This document shows positions 1-6,799 of a stretch of DNA of 9,712 bases, piece after piece. Numbering within the stretch: position 1 is the stretch's first letter; each line of letters starts with the position of its first letter. Where the stretch lies: the NCBI GenBank assembly GCA_964651495.1, contig CAZYWP010000121.1, forward strand, positions 1-9,712. Direction: 5' to 3'. Source of the DNA: CAZNVB01 sp964651495 (lineage in GTDB: Bacteria; Acidobacteriota; Aminicenantia; Aminicenantales; UBA8522). Both the position numbers and the translations under genes were made by a program. The notes beneath the pieces were generated by a model. That model was not told the DNA's origin and made no database searches. It saw only the letters and a list, made by a program, of their open reading frames with translations.

Positions 1-1678
1 GATTCCGCGGCAGGAGGTTTTTCGTCCCCTGCCGGCGCGGCAATTTCATGTCGGTTCTTTGGATCCGGCCGTAAAAACTGGCCGAGTAAACCGTGTTCGG
101 GTCCAGCGGGTCGATGGCGTGGCTGCAGCCTTCCCCGCCCGGCGCCCATTCAAACTCCACGGCCTGGTAGCCCTCCACAGCGTTTCCTGTCATTGGGTCC
201 ACTCTCTTTAGAACCTGGCCTCGATAGCTTCCATGGTCCTGCATTGACCCATACACGCGGAACGGGGTATCCATGTCGTAGGCGATGTTGAAGAACTGGC
301 AAACGGGCACGCTGTCGGTGAAGCGGCGCCAAGTCTTGCCGCCGTCGTAGGAAATGACCATGCCGCCATCGTTCACATTGACGATGTAATCGGAATTGTC
401 GGGGTCGATCCAGAGGCCGTGATGGTCGACATGCATCTCCCTCCGCCAGGATTGAAATGTCTTTCCTCCGTCTCTCGTGACGCTCAAGGGCACGCCCATG
501 ATGTAGACTTTGTTTTCATCGTTGGGGTCGACCCTGACCTGGCCGAACACCCAGCCGTAGGTGCCGGAGTGGCGCTCCATGAGGCTGATCGTCTGGGGTG
601 TTGGGCTGACGAGCTTCCAAGTTTCCCCTTTATCGTCGGAGCGAAAAAGGGAAGGTCCCTTGATCCGGCCGCTCGCGGGACGTCCGTAGGCATCCTCAGG
701 TCCCGCCTGAACTTGGGCCTGGGTGGAAAGCTCATAATTATCCACAAACGTATAGAGCACATCGGGCTTCTTCAGGCAGACATCGATCCCGATCCGGCCC
801 CTGAACCCGGCCTCGGGCAGCCCGCTATTGACCGGTTTCCAGGTTTTGCCGCCGTCGGTCGTCTTGTGGATTCCGCTCTCCGAGTAACCAGCGAAATTTC
901 GCGGGTCGTTCCATTTGAGCCGGATTCTCTGCCAGAGGGCGGCGTAAAGAGTTTCGCTGTCCTCCGGGTCTATGACCAGGTCGATGGCTCCGGTCCGCGG
1001 GCTGATATATAGGATTTTCTCCCAGGTCCTGCCGCCGTCGGTGGTCTTGTAAACCCCGCGTTCGGGATTGTCTGTCCATTCGTGCCCGGACGCTGCCACG
1101 TAGACGATGTCGGGATTCTGGGGATGAATGACGATCCGGGAGATCGTGTAGCTGCTCCCGAGGCCCATATGCTGCCAGGTTTTTCCGCCGTCGGCCGACT
1201 TATAAATTCCGATCCCGGCCTGAGAGCTGCGGAAAATATTCGCCTCCCCCGTGCCCACCCAGAGGACATCCGGGTTTGTCGGCGTTAGGGCGATGTCCCC
1301 GATCGAAGTGGACGCGGCCCGGTCGAAAATCGGGACCCACGTCGTCCCCTCGTTCTCGGTTTTCCACACGCCGCCCGAAGCCGTGGCCACATAGATGACA
1401 TAGTTCTTGCCTTTCGGCTGGACGACGGCGATATCGACGCATCGGCCGCTGATATTGGTCGGCCCAAGGTGACTCCATTTCAGTTTATTGAACGGCGAGT
1501 TCTTCGCCATCTCCTGATGGGCCGCGTACCCATCAAGCCGGAGAGCTGGGTCGGTCGACTGGACCCGCTGGGGCTTGGCCGGCTTCTGACCCGGAAGCGG
1601 GAACGCCAGGAGCAGGCCGACGATAATTAAAAGTCCCAGGGGAGCCAGCCAGCGAAAACGGTTGTTTGAAATTTTCAT
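1..1678 (-). CDS. Exported Asp-box (BNR/sortilin-like) beta-propeller protein, 3' end outside window
   Basis: The frame runs open from ATG at 1678 to the left edge: 559 residues with no stop. Residues 1-30 look like a signal peptide or membrane anchor (Lys/Arg-rich start, then the hydrophobic stretch LAPLGLLIIVGLLLAF), so the protein is probably exported. Asp-box motifs (S/T-x-D-x-G-x-T-W type) recur: SADGGKTW 161-168, TTDGGRTW 212-219, TTDGGKTW 273-280, SDDKGETW 347-354, TRDGGKTF 401-408, SYDGGKTW 443-450, and a degenerate copy KTENEGTTW at 106-114. Spacing of roughly 40-75 residues fits propeller blades. The opening LGPTNISGRCVDIAV and ASGGVWKT match the VPS10/sortilin-like family often annotated as glycosyl hydrolase; such proteins commonly reach about 1,000 residues, so perhaps half is visible. 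No catalytic site can be assigned, and the substrate or partner is unknown. A strong AGGAGG lies 6 bases before the start. Family confidence is high, function low. Confidence 0.9.
   Translation of the reverse strand, partial: MKISNNRFRWLAPLGLLIIVGLLLAFPLPGQKPAKPQRVQSTDPALRLDGYAAHQEMAKNSPFNKLKWSHLGPTNISGRCVDIAVVQPKGKNYVIYVATASGGVWKTENEGTTWVPIFDRAASTSIGDIALTPTNPDVLWVGTGEANIFRSSQAGIGIYKSADGGKTWQHMGLGSSYTISRIVIHPQNPDIVYVAASGHEWTDNPERGVYKTTDGGRTWEKILYISPRTGAIDLVIDPEDSETLYAALWQRIRLKWNDPRNFAGYSESGIHKTTDGGKTWKPVNSGLPEAGFRGRIGIDVCLKKPDVLYTFVDNYELSTQAQVQAGPEDAYGRPASGRIKGPSLFRSDDKGETWKLVSPTPQTISLMERHSGTYGWVFGQVRVDPNDENKVYIMGVPLSVTRDGGKTFQSWRREMHVDHHGLWIDPDNSDYIVNVNDGGMVISYDGGKTWRRFTDSVPVCQFFNIAYDMDTPFRVYGSMQDHGSYRGQVLKRVDPMTGNAVEGYQAVEFEWAPGGEGCSHAIDPLDPNTVYSASFYGRIQRTDMKLPRRQGTKNLLPRN
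839..1198 (-). repeat. Degenerate DNA repeats encoding Asp-box motifs
   Basis: Three similar stretches sit at 839-862, 1022-1045 and 1175-1198. On the plus strand they share a core like GCCGCCGTCGG preceded by CCAGGT. They encode the S/T-x-D-G-G-x-T-W motifs of successive propeller blades, 153 and 183 bases apart. More diverged copies lie at 617-640 and 329-352. They are explained by the protein fold and are not an independent DNA element, though they could mispair in recombination. Confidence 0.7.
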
Positions 1679-1758
1679 GGTCCTCCTCCTAAATATATCT
1701 GGGGATGATTGAAAACGGCCCATGGCGACAGGACAAAAGCTCGAAGCAATAAAAACAT
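1675..1758 (-). CDS. Possible 27-residue leader ORF before the Asp-box gene
   Basis: An ATG at 1758-1756 opens a 27-codon frame, hydrophobic at its N terminus (MFLLLRAFVLSPWAVF) and ending in GGGP. Its TGA at 1677-1675 overlaps the ATG of the Asp-box gene as ATGA, the usual form for translational coupling. The three Gly codons are the Shine-Dalgarno of the main gene. It has no ribosome-binding site of its own, but its A lies 8 bases after the proposed -10 box, so it could be read from a leaderless transcript. It may be coincidental; I see no conservation evidence. Confidence 0.2.
   Translation of the reverse strand: MFLLLRAFVLSPWAVFNHPQIYLGGGP
1681..1690 (-). promoter_or_regulatory. Strong Shine-Dalgarno of the Asp-box gene
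   Basis: The minus strand reads AGGAGGAGGA directly before CC-ATG. This is a near-ideal anti-16S match with an AGGAGG placed 6 bases from ATG 1678, and it fixes the start of the Asp-box protein. Confidence 0.8.
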
Positions 1759-1766
1759 GGAGGCCG

Positions 1767-1796
1767 ATTTTAAAAGAAACCGGCTACCTCTGTCAA
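1767..1796 (-). promoter_or_regulatory. Sigma70-type promoter for the Asp-box gene
   Basis: On the minus strand a perfect -35 box TTGACA (1796-1791) is followed after 18 bases by TAAAAT (1772-1767), five of six matches to the -10 consensus. The predicted transcription start is near 1758-1761, about 80 bases before the main ATG, or right at the ATG of the possible leader ORF. It is prediction only, but it is the best promoter match in the gap and points the right way. Confidence 0.6.
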
Positions 1797-1870
1797 TCGC
1801 CAACAAAGCCGGAGGTATTACCCGCAGTATCCGCCGGTTCCGCGACTAAAATAAGGAATGACCGAAGATT

Positions 1871-1900
1871 TTGACTTTTTTATATAATCTGTTATATAAA
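1871..1900 (+). promoter_or_regulatory. Candidate promoter for the PilZ gene
   Basis: TTGACT (1871-1876, five of six) is followed by an AT-rich block that offers TATAAA at 1895-1900 (18-base spacer) or TATATA at 1893-1898 (16-base spacer). A perfect TATAAT at 1883-1888 also exists, but it is only 6 bases from this -35 and has just a weak ATGACC (1858-1863) upstream at 19 bases. The exact -10 is therefore uncertain. The expected leader is about 75-90 bases. Confidence 0.5.
1879..1900. repeat. Perfect AT-rich palindrome over the PilZ promoter
   Basis: Arms TTTATATAA (1879-1887) and TTATATAAA (1892-1900) are exact reverse complements with a 4-base centre TCTG. The element covers all candidate -10 boxes of the PilZ promoter, so a dimeric regulator bound here would block RNA polymerase. 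It could also simply be a low-complexity AT-rich promoter block. Confidence 0.6.
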
Positions 1901-1931
1901 GAACTTGAGCGCCGCCGCTGAGAGCGTTTCC

Positions 1932-1982
1932 ATGTCCCGAAGGATACGAGGCGAAGCCGAATCATCCCGAAGGAGAAGGTAA
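1932..1982 (+). CDS. Possible 16-residue Arg-rich leader ORF before the PilZ gene
   Basis: ATG at 1932 opens MSRRIRGEAESSRRRR and stops at TAA 1980-1982, two bases before the PilZ ATG. Seven of its 16 residues are Arg. Four of the final codons (CGA-AGG-AGA-AGG) coincide with the purine-rich Shine-Dalgarno of the PilZ gene, which may by itself explain the Arg run. No convincing ribosome-binding site precedes it. This is a weak call, kept because of its position. Confidence 0.15.
   Translation: MSRRIRGEAESSRRRR
1935..1974 (+). repeat. Short direct repeat in the PilZ leader, including its Shine-Dalgarno
   Basis: TCCCGAAGGA occurs at 1935-1944 and again at 1965-1974, exactly 30 bases apart. The second copy runs into AGGAGAAGG, which ends 5 bases before ATG 1985 and serves as the PilZ ribosome-binding site. 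The first copy could be a duplicated or decoy site. The repeat is exact, but its meaning is unknown. Confidence 0.4.
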
Positions 1983-1984
1983 CC

Positions 1985-2425
1985 ATGGGTGAAAACAAAT
2001 ACGAAAAACGGTCCTGCGTCCGTTTCAAGATCCCGGGCGCCACACTGGATTATCAGAAGAAGTCGCTCTTCCCCAAGCCGGGATATATCGAAGAATTCTG
2101 CCCGGTCATGGACATCAGCCGCGGCGGCATCCGCTTCCTCTCCCAGAAACCGATGAAGCCGGAGACCGAGGTCACGGTGCGAATCTCAGTTCCGGGCGAG
2201 CGGATTCCCTTCAGCATGAAAGGCACCGTCAAGTGGTCGTCCCCGAACGAGGGAAAAACCTATCAGTACCAGGCGGGCGTCCAATTCCACCCCTATGGAG
2301 ATAAGAAGGGCGAAAACCTGCCGCAAAACATGGTCAAGATCATGGCCCTCGAACAGAAGTTTATAGAAAAGGACAAAGAGGACAAGGAGTCCCCCGGGTC
2401 GGACAAGGACGAATTCCAGATTTAG
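1985..2425 (+). CDS. Single-domain PilZ protein (c-di-GMP binding)
   Basis: This 146-residue protein is predicted to be a cytoplasmic effector of cyclic di-GMP. Both PilZ signature elements are intact: RxxxR (Arg9-Ser-Cys-Val-Arg13) and D/NxSxxG (Asp43-Ile-Ser-Arg-Gly-Gly48). The barrel end is seen in YQAGVQFHPYG (95-105). There is no signal peptide, membrane segment or fused output domain, so it presumably acts by binding a partner. A highly charged Lys/Asp/Glu tail (about 125-143) follows the barrel and may be flexible. The start is supported by AGGAGAAGG just upstream. It stands alone: divergent from the Asp-box gene and tail to tail with glyS, whose stop codon overlaps its own TAG. The target process (motility, exopolysaccharide, secretion) cannot be read from the sequence. 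Domain assignment is sure. Confidence 0.93.
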   Translation: MGENKYEKRSCVRFKIPGATLDYQKKSLFPKPGYIEEFCPVMDISRGGIRFLSQKPMKPETEVTVRISVPGERIPFSMKGTVKWSSPNEGKTYQYQAGVQFHPYGDKKGENLPQNMVKIMALEQKFIEKDKEDKESPGSDKDEFQI

Positions 2426-4500
2426 GCAGCCCTCTCCCCTTCCACGACCACCCGGGAGTAATCCGCCACCCGGAAAAGAATCTCCCGAATTTCCTGCAGA
2501 AGAGCGAGCCGGTTCTGGCGCACCTGTTTGTCCTCGGCCATCACCAGGACCCGGCCGAAGAAATCGCTCAGCGGAGCCTCGAGCCTGAAGATCAGGGTCT
2601 GGGCGTTGAGAAATTCACCTTTGGCCAGGAGCGGTCGGATATTTTCCCGGACTATGGAAAGAGTCGAGTGCAGTTCGCGCTCCTCTTTTTCGCCGAACAG
2701 GTCCACGTTCAGCGCATAGGACGGCAGGCCGCGCAGAATATTATTGACCCGCTTGGCCATTAAAATCAGAGGCTCGAACTGAGGGCTTTTCTTGAGGGCC
2801 TCCAGAGCCCGGAGACGGAGATACGAATGGTAAATATTGTCCAGCCCGGCGCCCAGGGCCGCGTTGACAAGGTCATAGCGGTAACCTTGCGTTTCATAGA
2901 TGAAGCGCAGCCGCTGCTCAAAAAAAGCGGAGCAGGCAGAGGCGACCTCCCCGGACGGCCGCTCCAAGATTCCGCCGTAGGCCGCTATCGCCTTCTCCAG
3001 GAGACGGCCGAAAGAGAAGTCGAGCTTGCCGTCAAGGATGATTTTGCAGGCCCCATTCGCGTTCCGCCTCAGACCGAACGGATCGCTCGACCCAGAGATG
3101 GCGACGCCGATGCCGACGACGCCGACGATCGAGTCGAGCTTGTCGGCCAGAGAAAGCAAAGCTCCGGCCAGTGATGCCGGAGCGGCGTCCTCGAGGCTGA
3201 GAGGCTGATAATGCTCATAAATCGCCCGCCATACGGTCTGGGAATATCTTTCGGCCGCAGCGTAAAGCCCCCCCACCCTGCCCTGGAGCGAGGGGAATTC
3301 TCTGACCATTTCGGTCAGCAGGTCCACCTTGCTCAGCTCCGCCGCCACAACCGCGTCCTTTTTCAGCGCCTTTTCATCCAGTCTGTCGCAGAGGTGAGAG
3401 ACGATCTGCCTCAGCCGCTCGGTCTTGTCGGCATAGGTTCCGAGCTTCTCCTGGAAGACTACCTGTCCCAGCCGGGCCGCCCGCTCGGCCAGGGGGATCT
3501 TGCGGTCCTGCTCCCAGAAAAACCGGGCGTCCTCGAGTCTCGCCTTGAGCACTCGCTCGTTTCCTTTGCGGATCAGGAATTTCGGGTCTCCCAGAGCGTC
3601 AGCGACCCCGAGAAAATAAGGAAGCTGGCGGCCTTCGCGGACGACAGAAAACAGCTTCTGGCCCTCCCGCATGGCGACGCTGAGGACTTCCAAGGGGAGC
3701 TTCAGGTAAACGGCCGGAAAAGCCCCCCTGATGACGTGAGGATATTCCACATCGTAGGTGAGCTTTTCCAGGAGCTCCTCGTCGGGGTAGAGCTCGGCTT
3801 TGAGCGGGATAAGCTTTTTCTCAATCTGGGCGAGAATCCTCCTCCGCCGTTCAGGCGCCGCCAGGATCACCCTGTTTTTGAGCAGCAGCGATTTGTATTC
3901 CCGGAATGACTTGGCCGCAAATCTCCGCGGGGCATGGAGCCTGTGTCCCGAGGTAGTGCCGGATGACTGAATCCGGTCGACGGAAAACCGCAGCGGCCGC
4001 CCGCCGCACAGGCAGAGGATGTTCTTGATCGGCCGGGAAAACCGCAGACTTCCCGTCCCCCACTTCATCATTTTGGGAAAAGAAAGGGAGGTTATGATTC
4101 CCGGGAGGGCCGGGGCAAGGATATCGCGGACAGGCTTTCCCGATATAATCCTTTTTAGGCCTATATATTCTCCTTTTGGGGTGGCGATGACTTCGAGTCT
4201 GTCCACTTCCATATTCTGGGCTCGGGCGAAGCCCCTGGCCGCCGCCGTCGGAGACCCATCGGCCGCAAAGGCGGCAGCCCTGGGGGGGCCGATCACGACC
4301 TCTTCCCTGTCTTCTTGTCTCGGCGCGAAATCGCCGACCAGGACCATCCTGCGGCAAGTCCCATGGGTCTCGAGGAAGCTCACCGCAATTTGGGCGCCCT
4401 CCAGCTCCGCTTTGAGCTTGTCCCGGAGCTGGGCCAGGCCGGCCTTGACATGAGAAGACGGCATCTCTTCGGTGTTGATCTCGAGGAGGAATTCCATCAC
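2422..4500 (-). CDS. glyS: Glycyl-tRNA synthetase beta subunit
   Basis: This is the tRNA-binding subunit of the alpha2-beta2 bacterial glycyl-tRNA synthetase; with GlyQ it charges tRNA-Gly in the cytoplasm. Its 692 residues match the family's usual length of about 690. Visible landmarks are MEFLLEINTEEMP at the N terminus, THGTCRRM (45-52), VVIGPPRAAAF (68-78), FPKMMKWGTGSLRFSRPIKN (141-160), the central SLADKLDSIVGVVGIG and DPFGLRRNANG segment, and VMAEDKQVRQNRLALL in the C-terminal DALR-type anticodon-binding region. Two starts are possible: GTG at 4500, or ATG at 4497, which overlaps the glyQ stop as TGATG. The ATG gives 691 residues and is the more usual form; a GAGG lies 7 bases from GTG and 10 from ATG. 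No frameshift or missing core segment is seen. Its TAA overlaps the PilZ stop on the other strand. Confidence 0.97.
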   Translation of the reverse strand: MMEFLLEINTEEMPSSHVKAGLAQLRDKLKAELEGAQIAVSFLETHGTCRRMVLVGDFAPRQEDREEVVIGPPRAAAFAADGSPTAAARGFARAQNMEVDRLEVIATPKGEYIGLKRIISGKPVRDILAPALPGIITSLSFPKMMKWGTGSLRFSRPIKNILCLCGGRPLRFSVDRIQSSGTTSGHRLHAPRRFAAKSFREYKSLLLKNRVILAAPERRRRILAQIEKKLIPLKAELYPDEELLEKLTYDVEYPHVIRGAFPAVYLKLPLEVLSVAMREGQKLFSVVREGRQLPYFLGVADALGDPKFLIRKGNERVLKARLEDARFFWEQDRKIPLAERAARLGQVVFQEKLGTYADKTERLRQIVSHLCDRLDEKALKKDAVVAAELSKVDLLTEMVREFPSLQGRVGGLYAAAERYSQTVWRAIYEHYQPLSLEDAAPASLAGALLSLADKLDSIVGVVGIGVAISGSSDPFGLRRNANGACKIILDGKLDFSFGRLLEKAIAAYGGILERPSGEVASACSAFFEQRLRFIYETQGYRYDLVNAALGAGLDNIYHSYLRLRALEALKKSPQFEPLILMAKRVNNILRGLPSYALNVDLFGEKEERELHSTLSIVRENIRPLLAKGEFLNAQTLIFRLEAPLSDFFGRVLVMAEDKQVRQNRLALLQEIREILFRVADYSRVVVEGERAA

Positions 4501-5345
4501 GTTTCCGCCTCGGCGTCGAGGTACGTCCGGGCGACCCGGTTGACCAGCGTCCGGACCTGGCCGATCATCTTGACCCGCTCGGTCACACTGATCGCCCCTC
4601 TAGCGTCCAGGAGATTGAAGAGATGCGAACATTTGAGACACATATCGTAAGCCGGAAGAGGCAGGTTCAGGGCGACGAGCGAGGCGGCCTCTTCCTCCGC
4701 CAGGGCAAACGACTTTTTGAGCCGCTCGACATCCGCCCGGCTGAAGTTGTACTCCGAAAACTCCTTTTCCTCGCGGAACCTCAAATCCCGATAGGTGACA
4801 TCTCGCGACCACTGCAGGTCGTACATGTTGTCTTTGCCCTCGAGGAACATTTCCAGCCGTTCCAGCCCGTAGGTGATCTCCACGGGAACGGGCGACAGCT
4901 CGATTCCGCCGGCCTGCTGGAAGTAGGTAAACTGGGTGATCTCCAGGCCGTCGAGAATGACCTGCCAACCCACGCCCCAGGCGCCGATCGTGGGTGATTC
5001 CCAGTCGTCCTCATCGAAACGGAGGTCGTGCTCGGCCAGCCTGATGCCGAGCGAGACCAGGCTGTCGATGTAGACTTGCTGAATGTCGTCGGGCGACGGC
5101 TTGATGATGACCTGATATTGGTGATGTTTCTGGACCCGGTGTGGGTTTTCGCCGTACCGGCCGTCTGTCGGCCGGCGCGCCGGCTGCACGTACCCGACCC
5201 GCCAAGGCCTGCGGTCGAGCACCCGGAAGAACGTGTCGGGGGTCATCGTCCCCGCGCCCACTTCAAGATCGTACGGCTGGGCCAGGTAACAGCCCTGGCC
5301 GGCCCAGTACTTCTGCAGGTCCATGATCAGGTCTTGCAGCGCCAT
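4497..5345 (-). CDS. glyQ: Glycyl-tRNA synthetase alpha subunit
   Basis: This is the class II catalytic subunit, which activates glycine with ATP and, with GlyS, transfers it to tRNA-Gly. Its 282 residues are slightly shorter than the roughly 300 of the Escherichia coli protein, the difference lying at the termini. Conserved blocks are LQKYWAGQGCYLAQPYDLEVGAGT near the N terminus (residues about 10-33), YVQPARRPTDGRYGENPHR (about 52-70, motif 2 region), QYQVIIKPSPDDIQQVY, ESPTIGAWGVGWQV, and FTYFQQAGGIEL followed by EITYGLERLEMFLEG (motif 3 Arg). The ATG lies 5 bases after the gcvPB TAA. The nearest good Shine-Dalgarno (GGAGGAG, 5366-5360) is inside the end of gcvPB, about 14 bases from the ATG. 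This is longer than optimal, so initiation probably relies on ribosomes finishing gcvPB. No T-box leader fits in this gap. Confidence 0.98.
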   Translation of the reverse strand: MALQDLIMDLQKYWAGQGCYLAQPYDLEVGAGTMTPDTFFRVLDRRPWRVGYVQPARRPTDGRYGENPHRVQKHHQYQVIIKPSPDDIQQVYIDSLVSLGIRLAEHDLRFDEDDWESPTIGAWGVGWQVILDGLEITQFTYFQQAGGIELSPVPVEITYGLERLEMFLEGKDNMYDLQWSRDVTYRDLRFREEKEFSEYNFSRADVERLKKSFALAEEEAASLVALNLPLPAYDMCLKCSHLFNLLDARGAISVTERVKMIGQVRTLVNRVARTYLDAEAET

Positions 5346-5350
5346 GGGGA

Positions 5351-6799
5351 TTACTTTTTCTCCTCCCAGCGAAGAACGGGGTTGCGCGCCGCCGAGGTCT
5401 CATCCAGGCGCCGGACGTAGGATGAATGTGGAGCGGACCTGATGATCTCCGGAGTCTCCGCCGCTTCCCGGGCGATTGCCTTCATGGCAGCGATGAATTG
5501 GTCGAGGTCACGCTTGCTTTCCGTCTCTGTCGGCTCGATCATCAGAGCTCCGGGGACTATCAAGGGAAAGGACATGGTCGGCGGATGGATGCCGAAGTCG
5601 ATCAGCCGCTTGGCGATGTCGATATTCTGGATGCCGTATTCTTTCTGTAGCTTATCCGAAAAAACGCACTCGTGGAGGGTCGGTGAAGAGTATTTCAGGT
5701 GATAGATGCCCTCCAGGCTGCGGCGGATGTAGTTGGAGTTCAGGACGGCGATTTCTGCGACTTCCTCGAGCCCGGCCGCTCCCAGGGTATAAATGTAGGC
5801 CAGGGCCTTGATGATGACCAGGAAATTGCCGTAAAAGCTCCGTACCCGGCCGATGCTCCGGGGCCGGTCGGAGTTGAGAACCCACCCGTCGGGCCCGCGT
5901 TCAATCACGGGGAAGGGCAGAAAAGGCGACAGTTGCGCCTTGACTCCGACCGGGCCGGCGCCCGGACCTCCGCCTCCGTGCGGGGTGGAGAAGGTCTTGT
6001 GAAGGTTGAGGTGGAGGACGTCGATGCCCATATCGCCCGGCCGGAATTTTCCCACCAGAGCGTTCATGTTGGCCCCGTCCATGTACAGCAGGCCGCCTCT
6101 GGCGTGGACGATTTCGGCAAGGCGCAGAATATCTGGTTCGAAGACGCCCAGGGTGTTCGGGTTGGTGACCATCAGGGCGGCGACCTCTTCCGTCATGTTC
6201 TGCTCGAGGCTGGCCAGGTCGACCGTCCCGCGGTCGTTCGACTTGATCTCCTGGATGCGGTAACCGCAGATATGAGCGCTCGAAGGGTTAGTTCCGTGCG
6301 CCGAATCGGGAATCAGGACGATTTTTCTCGGGTTGCCGCGCTCGTTCAGGAAGGCCCTGATGAGCATCATTCCCACCAATTCGCCCTGGGCCCCGGCGCT
6401 GGGTTGCAAAGTCACGGCCTCCATGCCGGTGATCTCGGCCAAGAAATCTTCAACGAGCTTGAGGGCCTCGAGATTGCCCTGGACGAGCTCCTGCGGAGAA
6501 TGGGGATGCGATGAGAGAAAATCAGGAAGCTGGACGACTTTATCGTTGACTTTGGGGTTGTATTTCATCGTGCAGGAGCCGAGGGGGTAAAAAGACGTGT
6601 CGATACAGAAATTGGTCTGGGAAAGACGGGTGAAATGCCGGACGATCTCGATTTCCGAGACCTCGGGGAAGCCGGCGATGTCCTCCCTGAGGGGGAGTCC
6701 GTCAAGAAGGCTCTTTTTCTCCGGGACGTCGAGCTGGGGAAGGGCAAAGGCCTGTTTGCCCCGGGCGCTGATCTCGAAAATCAAGGGTTCGCGGTTCAT
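5351..6799 (-). CDS. gcvPB: Glycine dehydrogenase (decarboxylating) subunit 2, P-protein PLP subunit
   Basis: This is the pyridoxal-phosphate-bearing half of split glycine decarboxylase: with GcvPA it removes CO2 from glycine and loads aminomethyl onto the lipoyl arm of GcvH. Its 482 residues are normal for the family. Lys268 in HLNLHKTFSTPHGGGGPG (263-280) is the expected Schiff-base lysine, followed by the Gly-rich loop. Other signatures are YPLGSCTMKYNPK (71-83), LQPSAGAQGEL (131-141), DSAHGTNPSSA (165-175), VTNPNTLGVFE (211-221) and YMDGANMNA (239-247). The ATG overlaps the gcvPA stop by 4 bases (ATGA), which favours equal synthesis of both subunits. A GGGGGA stretch about 9 bases upstream may add a weak ribosome-binding site. 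No defect is seen. Confidence 0.97.
   Translation of the reverse strand: MNREPLIFEISARGKQAFALPQLDVPEKKSLLDGLPLREDIAGFPEVSEIEIVRHFTRLSQTNFCIDTSFYPLGSCTMKYNPKVNDKVVQLPDFLSSHPHSPQELVQGNLEALKLVEDFLAEITGMEAVTLQPSAGAQGELVGMMLIRAFLNERGNPRKIVLIPDSAHGTNPSSAHICGYRIQEIKSNDRGTVDLASLEQNMTEEVAALMVTNPNTLGVFEPDILRLAEIVHARGGLLYMDGANMNALVGKFRPGDMGIDVLHLNLHKTFSTPHGGGGPGAGPVGVKAQLSPFLPFPVIERGPDGWVLNSDRPRSIGRVRSFYGNFLVIIKALAYIYTLGAAGLEEVAEIAVLNSNYIRRSLEGIYHLKYSSPTLHECVFSDKLQKEYGIQNIDIAKRLIDFGIHPPTMSFPLIVPGALMIEPTETESKRDLDQFIAAMKAIAREAAETPEIIRSAPHSSYVRRLDETSAARNPVLRWEEKK

Noticed and set aside
150..1478. Several short minus-strand frames that could suggest a frameshifted or broken gene
   Set aside because: Reading from ATG 1678 gives one uninterrupted frame with in-register Asp-boxes to the window edge; the short frames are out of register with it.
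3211..3909. A 232-codon plus-strand frame inside glyS; a similar 271-codon frame sits at 5699-6514 inside gcvPB
   Set aside because: Both are antisense shadows of well-conserved genes with low-complexity, domain-free translations.
5346..5350. T-box leader for glyQ-glyS
   Set aside because: Only 5 bases separate gcvPB from glyQ, so there is no room for a T-box.
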